From: Ptiloglossa arizonensis
Taxonomy: Eukaryota; Arthropoda; Insecta; Hymenoptera; Colletidae
NCBI RefSeq assembly: GCF_051014685.1
Contig: NC_135058.1
Coordinates: forward strand, 10,356,811-10,420,810
DNA: 64,000 bases
Reading direction: 5' to 3'
Below, piece after piece: positions 38,108 through 49,427 of this stretch. A program made the position numbers and the translations under genes. How positions within the stretch are numbered: the stretch's first letter is position 1; each line of letters starts with the position of its first letter. Under the pieces are notes generated by a model. It was not told the origin of the DNA. It ran no database searches and worked only from the letters and a program-made list of their open reading frames with translations.

Positions 38108-38226
38108 GGTATCGGGTTGGATGATACCCAGACTATCCGTATCGGATGTATCGAATCCCAGATGAGCGATATCGCGTCTGGGATATATAGATCGCCGGTA
38201 TCGGGTTTGTCGAATCTCCAATACGG
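38108..38226. repeat. Tandem array, unit ~30 bp, four degenerate copies
   Basis: (g/c)(g/t)(t/a)atcg(g/c)g recurs near 38108, 38139, 38169 and 38198, with gaat(c/t)(c/t)c or gatacccag about 12 bp later in most copies. The second and third units together make the palindrome at 38155-38184. Confidence 0.7.
38155..38184. repeat. 8-bp inverted repeat with nested 10-bp palindrome
   Basis: atcccaga (38155-38162) pairs with tctgggat (38177-38184); inside lies gcgatatcgc, itself a perfect palindrome. Together they can extrude as one interrupted cruciform. Confidence 0.8.
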
Positions 38227-41200
38227 GTGTAACCCTTGCGTCGGTTTCGTTTGACTCGGTGCCATCGGTTAAAGGACAAACAGGCAACGTTTCTGCATCA
38301 TTGAGACGTTCAACGATGAATATTATTCCAACCGATATCGATAATATTAGTTACTTTCTTAATAATCGTTGATGAATTGTGGTGTACAGGTTCGTTGAAT
38401 TTTTCGGAGCAAATTCAATTCACGTTACAAGGAACAGTTTCAATTATATTTCTGGATCCTCGTTAGAAATTTATCGCGAAAGTTTAAATCGACCGTGTCT
38501 GCGGTCAAAGGACAACAATGGTAGTTAACATTCAAAGGCAATAAAATTGATATCTTCGAAACGATAGGTAAGTTAAACTCGTTTTGCTGAAGTCAGTGCT
38601 AGGGGAGAGACTTAAAAAAAATCTACGTTTCGAAGTGGGGCTCGAAAATGAAAGTTCGATGTAGAAAAACATGGGTAACTTGAATATCTTTTTCCCTTAA
38701 ATACGTTTAGTCACGTCGTTCGAAACTTACCGATTGTACGGCCGTAGAAACTTTGGTACTCCTATTGGAAAAAATTTGGAAACCACGGATGCAAATGTGT
38801 TCGAGAAACAAGCAGTGTACGCGAGGTGAACGATCCACAAAATCGATTCGTAGAAGGGTTAAATTCTCGGGTCGGTCTCGCGTTTATCGTTACAAATGAG
38901 CGTGTGTCTCGGAAAGGTGATGCATTTTAGCTGAAGATGTCTTTTCGAGATTGCGCGGGCTTTCGTCACGGTTCGTTCGTCAGCTCATTGTCGCGTGGCG
39001 ACCCAATTCCCTTAATGAGGACGTCTTTCGGAGGGACTCTCGACGCCCACATTGAAAAGTCCGGTTGACGCGAGAGAGACGAAATACCGGGGAAACACTA
39101 GGACCTGGCTGCTTTCCATGGACGAAGCTTTTCACGGGAAAAAGGATGGTTCGGTTCCGTGGTAAATCATTCGTGAAGCGACCGGGCTCCAAGAGCTACG
39201 AGATCGTCGAATCGGTAGCGCGGCGATTAGACGCGTTTAAAAAAATCGGAAACGTCGCGTGAAATCGTCTGTACGAGTTCACCGGCTTCTGCAAACCGTG
39301 AAATTTTCAATTCGGGCAATTCGAATATTAAACGTTTCCAATATCTCGACTTTTTGTTCCAAATTTCAAATTTTCTGTTCCTTTCAAGGGGGCGCCTTTC
39401 AAAAGAATTTGGGAATCATTTACTCGAGGTGCTTTTTATTCGAAGCAAAAATTGCTTCAATTCTTTCTTAACAATACAAACTCTCGAATATAATATAGAA
39501 CGGACCTCAAAATTCTAGTAGTTGCAAAATTATGACGTGCCCAGATCGACGTCATTTCGTTTACTCGCGTCTAACGAGTAAATTAAAAGTGTCCCTTTGA
39601 AGCTGATTACGTAGGTTCGTTCGTAGAAAAGAATTCATTTCGGTCGAGGGTATACCAGTTTTATTAAAAATTCGCAAAGGTAGCCACGGTATCGCGGTTG
39701 TCAAAGTGACGCGATCCCCTGACGAATTAATTCGCGATTCATTTTAATCGGGTTGTCTTACACCCTCGCGCTAATTGTAGGCTCTAATTGTATTTCCCTA
39801 CCACCGGGTCCTTAATTTGATCTTCCCCTAAATGTTGAACGTCGCTCCGAAATTCTCGACTTCTGTTCCCTCGGTTTTCCAACGATTTCGAATCGCGAAC
39901 CGTTGAGACACGGATGCACCCGGAACGAGATCGTTTTCGCGAACTGTAACAGGGATGTTTATTTCAAGACGCATTGGAAGTTTCCGCGCGAAGAGACCAC
40001 CGTGTACGCGTGTGTACACAACCTCGTTTAAATTTCCAGGAAACGGTGGAAGCTCGATACTCTTCGTGTCTCGATCGAAGGACGTCTCTAGCCAGACGTC
40101 ACTTTTTCGCGTAGCCGTGAGAAAAGTTACCAACACGTTACACGTCAACGTTTCGCGTTGACAACGGAGCCACTGGTTTACCTCGAAACTTAACGCACCG
40201 GGTTGAACTACGTGCCCGACAGACGCGTATAAATTTCTCACGATAACGATCTTCATTAAACCTGTCGACCCTTTCTCCTCCGTAGTTAGTTACCGTCAAC
40301 AACTTTGGGAATCCTTTAATCTCTTCCTCTCCCCTATCCGTAAAATATTTCTCGTTCACTTAAACGCGGAAAAAGTTCCTTTTATCAACAGGCCCGAACA
40401 ATTTCACCGAAACTTCCTTTTTAATCCTCTGGTAATTAAATACTTCCAAAGGATACTCCCCGGTAAATAATTAGGATAATATTAAAGGTGTCGCGAAACT
40501 CGACGTCTTCGTTCGTGGAACTTCTCCAAGAATAGCCTCCTCTGCCACGCTTCGATTACTTCTTTTCCATTGGACATTCCGCGCGAACACGGGGCGAATT
40601 GGATTCGTGGAAACTGAACTTGGTATTCCAACAGCTTATTTGTCTTTCCTGGCGTAAATCAACGCCGATCGCTTATCGTAGTTAGCGCGAACGACGAGAG
40701 TTCGTATAATATATTCGATTAATACGTGTTTCGATGCATTAAATCGCAACGTTGCGTACGAACGGGTACCTTAAAGGGTAATAAATTCTAGGTCTCTCCG
40801 CTCGTTATCGCCAGTTCGAATTATTATTACGATTTATCCGCTCGGATTGTTATTACCGAAATGTTCGTTGTACAGTAACGAGCTATATCAAATTCTACAA
40901 CTGGAGCGTTACGAGTCCAGAGACACTTTCCGGGAAGACATACTCCGGTAAGAATTTGAATAACGTTCGTGATCTTCTCTTAAACGCGTCTCAATAATTT
41001 TTCAATCACGGTCTAAGCGTCAAGGGTAAATTTAAATACCAAAATGAGATATTTCTACGCAAGAAATACCAATTGTACTTATACAAACTTTTCAATTGGT
41101 AAAATATTCTTCGTTACGGATCTATGATACAGAACTCGACGAAACTAATACAAAATAGTTAAAATTATGTTAGAACAGGAGCGATAATTCTTCGTCTCGA

Positions 41201-44159
41201 CGGATATTAGAATTCCTCGAATCTCGCGAAGAGAGAAAAATCTTCCCCGATGATTTTTCCAATTTCCATAAAACGATCTTCGGTTGGCCGCGGCGTGGAC
41301 CCCGGGGATCGTTCGTGCAATTGATTCTCGAAACGACCGTCGTATTTCATCCCGAACATTAATCGACCGGACGGAAGGTTCAACAACGCTACTCGCGCTG
41401 AAAGGGCGCGGAATTTCGCATGCGGGATTACGCGTCCAATCGTCCTGATCGCGCTAAACGCCGAAAACAGCCAACCACCCTCTTCCCCCGTGTCTGGTGC
41501 CCGGTCTGGTGTCCGGTCTGGACACCGGCCAAGTTTCTTGCGAATTGCCGAACGGTCCAGGAATATATCCGCGAAAAGCGAGGATTACCGAACGCATCGT
41601 TCAGGGAGCACCGAGAGAGCGTTATCGTCGAACAAGTTTCCCAAACGAAGTGTCCACGCGACAATTCCCGCACTTTGGGATCGTGTTCAACCTTAAACCG
41701 TTCTTTCGTCGGATCGTGGAAACTTTTTGGCCGAAAAATTGCCACAATGTACGGAACTCGTGTTTTTTTTAACTTGGTTCTCAAGTTCGTAACGCAATTG
41801 AGAAACTAAGGGAAAGATACTGGTGCATCTATAAATGTGCATTCTTCGTGCTCGTGTGCAAACCTCGAAGCTTTCTTTTCCTTTCGTGAGAAGTCTTTGG
41901 GTGAAAAACGTCGAGAATAACGCAATTAAGAACGTAAGGAGATATGGAAGCCTCTATCGGAATGGTTCTAATCATAGAAAAAGATTATACACATACTCTT
42001 TACAGAAAGAAAACCTTCGTGAAATTTCTATTTCGAACAAGTAACTTCTATCGACGATTACCGACATTCCGCTCGTAATATTTCGATCGCGCTCTTAAAA
42101 ATACACGAAATACGCGCGGAAAGTACCGATCGGCTTTACGATATACTTGGAAAAAGAAAAAGTCTCGAAGAAAGGCTGTTCGTTCTCCCTCCGAAGGCAA
42201 AGGCTCGCCCAAGTAAATCGCCATATTCGTACCGGGTACTGTACCTCCTGGAACGTTTCCACCGCCAGGTATGGAACAATACCAATATTTTTTCCAGGTA
42301 GGAAATAACTGGTCCGCTCGGTTCTCTCTCCGGAGACGGAACGACCAATTGAACGCAGCGCTCGGTTCGCCGATCGCGGCCAGATATAAAACGAAGGACA
42401 AGCGAGCCACCGATTTCGAAAGAGGAAATTCGACCGCGGGAACCTTCGCGGAAAATTCGTGGCCGAGTTTTACCCTGACGATAAACACGAAGGGAGCGAG
42501 CTGGTTTCCGGTTCTAACGACCGCGTAAGTAAGGTTTCTCTTCGCGCGGAGAACACATGGACGTTATTTCGCGGGAATCGACCGGGCATAAATTGTCGTC
42601 CACGAATTCCGCTCGGAGCAATCGGAGAGGATAATTAGAGGATCGTCCCGCGCGCGCGGAGAACTCGACCGGAAACTGGAGTTCGTTACACTTACGAAGT
42701 TTCTAACTTCGATGCGAACCGAGACGCACGTACGCGTGTTGGTGTTTATTTACGGAAACGGGAACCAACCACCGCCTCTATCCAATGTTTCGGGAGGGAT
42801 TCCGGCCCGAGGGACCCGAAAAATCGAGTTTTCGATCGAATTGATTCCGATTCAATCTCGTCGGGCCTCCTGCAAAGATCTACGCGATTTATCGTACGCT
42901 TTCGTTCGACAGTTCGCGAATAAGAAACACGAGACGTTGAGAAGACAGAGAAATGGATCTTCGAATGGAATCACTTCGAATTGAACTTTGTCGGTCCTTC
43001 TTGCAAATATCGCGATTTATTTATACGTATTCGTTTCACTGTTCGAGAATGGAAAATATTAAAGGCGAACGGGAAGAAAAATTGATTTTCGAACGATATT
43101 GATTCGGATTTAATTTCGTTGTGACTCCTTGCAAAGTATTCGTTTGTCAAGACGTATAACAAAGAGGAAAATAAAAAAAAGAATTGTTGGATGAAAGTTG
43201 TACCGTAAGGCTTGACAGTTGATACTCTTTTTCTTCCAATATAGTGATTGGAATATCTAGAAGGCATATACTCGAAATGATAAATAAAAATAGTTACAAT
43301 TATCAATCACCGATAGATCATTCTCAAATATCCGAATCAGTACGAACGATAACATAGCAATGTTTATCACAGTTGGACGGTTCGGCTGTCCCGCATAAAT
43401 TTCCGGTTCCCTCCCCTTCTGTTTTCCCACGAAATAGCTCCGAAATGGAAACACCGAATCAACGTTGCGAAAATATTGACGAATTGAACGAAAACAGTAA
43501 GAAAAAGGGCGAGTAAAATTTTGAAAAAAAAAACCCACAAAAAACAAATAAATATTCACTACACGTATCGTAGTCGATTTAAACATACGTGCAATGTACA
43601 CGAATCGCGAACAATTTGCACCGTACGGTTAAACATCGAGTGTCTACTTTCTCGTCGTTGAATGTATTCCCGAATTCGCGATGAAGATTCCAATGGTTAA
43701 ATATCGATATCGGCGTACCACGCGGTAGCTGAACACCCTCGTTAAGGATTCGTCGAAGGTTTCGGGTCCGCGACCACCGGTATTGTTCGCCAGTGCTTGC
43801 ACTCGCTGTAAGGTTTGTGTAGGGGGTCTCGGGAGGGGGCCAGAGGGAAAAAATGCAATCGTCCTCGAAGCTGCTACCGTCGAGAGCACGTATTTCCTCG
43901 GCGTCTCGGGCACACGATCTCGACGGGATGCCCCGAACGCGGTACGATCTCGCAACAGGAGGCAGCGCGGAACTCCCAGCCCGGTCCTCGTGGCCCGGCC
44001 GGGGAACCTTCGAGGCCTGGATCGTGCCAGAAAAGGAAAACCCCTCCGGGAGGAAAAAGAATCCAATTAGAGGGAAGCGGCATTGAGGGACGCCCAGCCG
44101 CTGTGGAACCAATCGGACACGGTCTTAACTAGATTTCGGCGGAGCGGAGGGCCCCGATC
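38227..44159. other. Non-coding stretch with two unproven exon-like segments
   Basis: A 142-codon minus-strand frame (39828-40256) and a possible exon bounded by splice-like sites (42298-42524) are discussed as findings; neither shows a domain. A 12-bp unit gtctggtg-ccg repeats three times near 41490-41527 and includes a ggtgtcc/ggacacc hairpin. GC-rich sequence at 43800-44110 holds overlapping frames on both strands. No gene recognised. Confidence 0.5.
41490..41527. repeat. 12-bp tandem repeat, three copies
   Basis: gtctggtgcccg, gtctggtgtccg and gtctggacaccg follow one another directly. The last two form a ggtgtcc/ggacacc hairpin. Confidence 0.85.
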
Positions 44160-44900
44160 GGCACGACGTGCCGAAACAAAGAATCCAGGGACTCGAAAGC
44201 TCCTAGAGCCTTCCGAAAAGGATCAATTAGCAGTTAATCGATCACGACCGCTACTCGAGAGACGGTGGATGTTCGCGGATACGATTCGTAAGCTTTTGAA
44301 ATTATTTTTTCTTTCGTGAACGTTTGAAATTATTTTTCCATTCGCTCCGGATGGAATACGAAACATTCTCGGACAATTATGATCATGGTACTGACACGCG
44401 GTGAGATTCGTGGACAATAAGCGATAGAGTCTTGACTAACGTTTGAAATTATTTTTAATTTCAAACGAAGGCCCCTTGTCGCGAAACGAGGAATCCAAGG
44501 ATACTCGAAAGCTCGTGGAATCTTCTCGAAAGAATCAATCGATCCTGATCGCTCCGAGAATATTGTGGAATAATTTTTAATCACGAGCAAACTTTGATAG
44601 TTTCAAAGTAATGTAAAAGGACACTACGTTTCGCGAGGTAATCTTTTTATTTTCTAAGAATATGTATAAACGTTCCGTAGACACAAAATATGAGCAGAGA
44701 AAAGAAATTTCCCGCTGGTAAGGGTTAAGTGTTAATCGATCGCGATCGTTACTCGAGAGACGAAGATTCTTGGCCGTTCGAGATGATCTTTTATTAATTG
44801 CTTCCACTGGAAAATGAAAAATTCTTAAAAGAACAGACCAGGATGACTACGACGATGCGTGGACGCGAGATTTGTGGACAATCGCGACACGGTCGGTCCC
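44160..44900. repeat. Diverged tandem array, unit ~200-310 bp, about three copies
   Basis: Ordered landmarks recur: gaatcca(g/a)gga-actcgaaagctc at about 44181 and 44491; aatcgatc-gatcgctactcgagagac-like strings near 44234, 44536 and 44732; gatt(c/t)gtggacaat near 44406 and 44869; tttgaaattattttt near 44305, 44327 and 44442. Copies have diverged and differ in length by internal deletions. Confidence 0.75.
44440..44467. repeat. Perfect 12-bp inverted repeat with tttt loop
   Basis: cgtttgaaatta (44440-44451) and taatttcaaacg (44456-44467) are exact reverse complements around tttt. The left arm matches a phrase repeated directly at about 44305 and 44327, so the hairpin probably arose by an inverted copy within the array. 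Confidence 0.92.
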
Positions 44901-44907
44901 CCGTTCC

Positions 44908-44917
44908 CTATAAATAG
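44908..44917. promoter_or_regulatory. Exact MEF2-type site / TATA-like element
   Basis: ctataaatag matches the MEF2 consensus CTA(A/T)4TAG exactly and also contains TATAAATA. No initiator-like sequence is evident about 30 bp downstream, so a core promoter is not supported. The flanking 44900-45050 block is CpG-rich with gaggcaattaggcgg and accgccgcc motifs. Site identity is a match to consensus only. Confidence 0.3.
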
Positions 44918-45840
44918 CCGGATGCCTCGAGGAGCTAATAAACGAGGCAATTAGGCGGAATTATGACCGCCGCCGTGGGCGTCCGCCTCGACGACAGTTC
45001 AACCGGGACTTACGTCACCGAGTGGTATTGTCTCGCGGTTGGAAAAATTAGAAGGGACGACTTGGGGCAATTAGAATCGTCGATAGCGGTCGACTCCTAC
45101 CCGACGATCCGTCCCTTTTAATCACCTTTCGGGGATGTTGATGCGGATACGGGGAATCGTGGGTCGGTTCAACGTCGAACGAGATTGGAAGGTAAGCCGT
45201 AATTTCGTTGGTCGTTTGCGAGCGTCTTCTTTTCTTTCTCCACGCTCTCGATCCTTTCTTTCGGAGGGAATTCCGTGTCGTGATCGATACCACGATCGAG
45301 AGCGGTGAACGAAGAAATAGGAAAATTTAGTACGATAGATCGGTGACGGATATTGTTTGTGGTTGCAAAAAACAGATGTAGAGAAGAATGTAAGGAAAGT
45401 TTAAGTTACCTTGAAAAATTGTTGCCAAGCTGCGAAAGAAAGACACTTTACGAACAGTGTATTCGTGCATCCACGAAGATAATGTACGAAGAAGAGTTTG
45501 AGTTCAAATTATCAAGGTGTGGTATTTTGACCCCCCTTGCAATGTTCCTGCTTTTTATTTATATTAAATAAAGGAAAAGAAATAATAGAAAACGATAGTA
45601 TTGCACGTAATAATTGGTCAGAGATACTGAAACTCGACGAAAATGGGAATTTGCCCGCCATTCGGTATTCTACCAGTTTCTCTTTCCTAAAGATAACAAT
45701 TTAAGCAAAGATAGGAAAATTCTCGATCTGTATTCAAGACTACCGAACGAACCATCGAGAGACGCAACGAGCCAGGAATGCAGAGGAATGAGTTTAAAAG
45801 AGCAAAACCGCATTCTACATCTTGGAACCAAAAAGTAGAC
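44918..45840. other. Non-coding stretch
   Basis: A 72-codon frame (45353-45571) with a hydrophobic end shows no recognised family. Nothing else stands out. Confidence 0.5.
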
Positions 45841-46400
45841 CGAGATCTTCGTATCGTCGACTAAAATTTCCCACGTATTCTCCTACACCGTACAAATGCA
45901 AGAACCAGTTTTCGAAGTGTGTTACACCGACGTAAAAAATGATTAGAACGTTACTTCTCAAAACTAATAAATAAATTCTAAGATCTCCGTATCGTTGACT
46001 AAAATTTCCCACGCATTTTCATACCCCGAGAACCAGTTATTCAAGAGTATTTAATCGGTACGACACAAAAATGACTAGAATGTTGCTTCTCAAAATTAAC
46101 GAGTAAATTGTAAGATCTGTATCATCGACTGAAATTTCCCACGCACTTTCGCGCTCCGGTGTGATCGCAAGAACCAGTTGGGAAAATACGTACGATCGAT
46201 AGTTTTTTCCTCAATCGTATTCACGATGCTTCACAATTTATCCAGTTTGACAAAAATAATTAGATCACTATCTCTCGAAAACTGTCGAGCGTATCGTAAG
46301 ATCTCCGTATAGTCGACTCGTTCAAAATTATCGGTGCATTCTCATACTCCGTACGATCTTGAACATCAGTTGTAGAAATATATACGATCTATGTGATACA
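45841..46400. repeat. Diverged tandem array, unit ~135-188 bp, four copies
   Basis: The landmark (a)gatct(t/c)cgtat-gt(c/t)gac recurs near 45843, 45979, 46112 (shortened) and 46300, followed in the first three by t(a/g)aaatttcccacgca or cacgta and by agaaccagtt. Between these come atga(t/c)tagaa and cttctcaaaa. Spacings are about 136, 133 and 188 bp. Confidence 0.88.
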
Positions 46401-46795
46401 ACTCCTCCCGTTCTTCGAATTCCGTTAACCCCTTATAGCTTTGCGAAATTCGAAATTCGGTCCGTACCCACCGTATAATTTTCCAGCGAGAGATCGTAAC
46501 TCGGTTTCGGTATGAAAAAGTGTTCATTGGCCGACCACGGACGCGACATAATAATAGTTCCTCGCAGTTTCTGATATCGACGCAACGAGTACACCATAAT
46601 CGTAAATGGTCGCCCGGAAAATATTACATAATACTCTCAAATAGTCCGGAACATCCGATAATCCCGGTGCACTTGGCTCGGTAATATTACCGAACTATCG
46701 AAATTTTAATATCGGATTATCCCCCGGCCCGCTGCCGTATATCGTTATTACGCTTTCTGTACGTTCCAACGATTTCGGATCCGCTCGAGGGAATA

Positions 46796-46818
46796 AAAAA
46801 AAAAAAAAGAAAAAAAAG
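46796..46818. repeat. Poly-A tract
   Basis: A near-pure A run broken by one G. It could be the tail of a retroposed copy, but no recognisable body or target duplication was found. Confidence 0.9.
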
Positions 46819-47188
46819 TAAAAGAAAACTTAAACGTAATCTTCGCGAAGTTTGTCGACGAGTTTCGCGGTTTACCCAACGAAAGTGTTACGAGACGCGT
46901 CGTTTTGTTTCGATTGGACTTCGCGGCACAGGCACGCACGATGGCTCACTGCATGCGCGCGGCAAGATTTATGATATTCTTCTCGCGTCGGGGCAGGGTG
47001 AGAGGCTTAGCAATAAATAACGCTTCGCCTCGAAGACACGCGCACGAGAGGAGCCCTGCCGTTATCGATGCAAATGCACCTTGCCGCACCTACTCGCGAC
47101 GGAAATAGACAGGACCGATCGTTTTTCGGTGTAACTCGCCGCGCACGCTTCAACACCAAAGCGCTTTACTACTCGCGAACGACCACGG

Positions 47189-47212
47189 TACACACACACA
47201 CACGCACACACC
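47189..47212. repeat. (ac)n microsatellite
   Basis: About eleven ac units with a single cg interruption, seen directly. Confidence 0.92.
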
Positions 47213-49344
47213 AGACAACGCGCATTTACCGTTCGAGACGCGTATCGGGAAATTCTCGACGAAGCCGACGCGAATCAACGAAAATTGATTTCCACGATAC
47301 GCGTACGATACAGCGAAGTAAAATTTATGGTCGGTGGAATCATTATCAAACTCTTCCCTTACGATTTCTTTCGGATTGAACGCGTCCGTTTGGCTCGTTT
47401 CGTACGATCGTAACTATACGAGAAACTTACGAGGAAAAGTAAAATAATTTCAATGCGTGGGAAATTTATTTTGGAAAATGTGGGCATCGTTTTTATATTA
47501 TAGTAGGATTTTGTTAGTAATTGTTTAATTTGTGGTCTTACAACGGTTGTTAATAATTGTGATAAATAAATATGAAGATATTGCGAAATCTGCGAAGGTT
47601 TGTCCCTTTACGCGATTGTTATTAGCATGTACGCACGTTTTGAATGTTAATGTTACAATATGCATCTTATTTATGCCTTGTGAACGATTTCGTGTTAATA
47701 TAGTATTATTTCTGCCTGTAATATATTATGAAAAAGGTTCCAGAAAATTGCAGTGTACTTCACTCGGGTTTCAGTCTCGAAATTTTTAAATTACGTTATT
47801 TTCGAATATATTCTGAAGTGTTCAAATACGAAGTTGTAAGTTTAAAGTATCGTTTTTGTTTTTAGTTAAACTTCGTACTCGAGATGAAGTGATTTTAAGC
47901 AACGATTTATTTCCCTACGTTTCTCTAGCACTCGTGCTCGAAAACGTTCGTTCGCCAAGGGTTAATATTATATTTTAGAGGAAAACTCCAGATCGAATTT
48001 TCTACCATGAAAACTCGCGTGTCCGTCCATCGGAACTGCTATTAAACAGTGTGCATGATTTAAAATGAATCCGTTCTCGAAATATGCGTTATACCCGATT
48101 TTCAGCTTTGCAATTAACGTGAAATTTCGGTAAATTTATATCACCATAGCGGCACACGATGGAAAAATACGTGGATCTGTTTCCGACAATTCGGTTGGTT
48201 GTCCGTTGCACAAAGTGAAATAAAATTCGGGTGGTTTTATTTCAAAATAATTCGGAAGTTTGCTTAACGTTGCAAGATGTTCCTTACCGGCTGGTGTACG
48301 CGATATTTTAAACACGACAATTTTGTGACGCGTAATGCACGAAAGGATAATTCACTTTGTGAAAAATCGTTTAAGTAGAATGTATACGATAAAACTGTGC
48401 ATTCGTGTTGTCCAATATATTTTACACCGTAAATTTATAATATGTTCAATGAAAATAATTATGTAAATTTTCAAGCCTCGAAAGGATCAATATATTTTAC
48501 ACATAGACTGAATGAAATTAATAAACTTCGAATAACGGTGAATAAAAATACTGGTAAACGACGCGTTTAAAAATCCATATATTGAAGTAATATGCAACGC
48601 GAGCAACGAAACTCGAAACGAAATAACAATACTGCCTGATTTCAAAGAGGAAATGTTACGATTTGGAAAGCAAGCCATCGTTCCCTCTTCATAGGAAATT
48701 GTCCAAGGTATACAGACCGAATACGTAACTTCGCAAACAGAGTTGTTGGAATTTGGACAAGAGACGGGGAAAAATTTCAAGAATAAAATATACAATTTTA
48801 CATAGTCGTGGAGTTTTCCATACATCGAGCGTCTAGTTGAGTAAAGCGTGAAATTGTTTCTACAATAAATAAGAAATACGAAGAAACAATACCTAGCAAC
48901 GTGATTCCTATCGTAGAATGTACTACTAATTTCTCAAATATTTTCAAACATGTTACATCAAAATAATTCCTCTACGTTTATTCAAATTTCATTTCATTGA
49001 TTACTTCAACTAAAAATCTCCTCCATTACTTCCGAATAAATCTTCAAAATTCAATGCCTTCAACGTAAATATCATCATTCGCTTGCGTTTATTATAATTT
49101 ACACATTCCACTATTATTCACTTACGTCAATTTATATACACTCTATTACATTTCGTTAATTTATATATTCAATTATTTCCACAACCGTACCGTTAACTTC
49201 GTCCGCACCCCCAAAATTTCCAAACTTTTTCACCGAAACCGTGCTAACAGGTGAAAAATACGTTCTGGTCGCGTACTATAGTTACGCGCACGGTTTTTCA
49301 AAACAATGTACCGCCCCTTGAAGCTACAAGGCCTATCGAACGCC

Positions 49345-49427
49345 CATGCACAAATGCACGCACGCATGCACGCATGCACGCACGTATGCACGCATGAATG
49401 CATGCATGCACGTACGCACGCGCGCGT
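49345..49427. repeat. (gcatgcac)n-type alternating purine-pyrimidine array
   Basis: Mixed gcac, gcat and gcgc units. The strand alternates purine and pyrimidine from about 49354 to 49396 and, after a single break, from about 49398 to 49427, ending in a cg run. This is a strong candidate for Z-DNA under supercoiling. Confidence 0.93.

Larger units (their letters stand above)
46401..49344. other. Non-coding, AT-rich in its second half
   Basis: A poly-A tract (46796-46818) and an (ac)n run (47189-47212) are present. 47400-49250 is AT-rich. Frames of up to 112 codons (48487-48825, minus) lack domains. No gene recognised. Confidence 0.55.

Noticed and set aside
46796..46818. Poly-A tract as the 3' end of a LINE or processed pseudogene
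   Set aside because: No reverse transcriptase or gene-derived sequence upstream and no flanking duplication.
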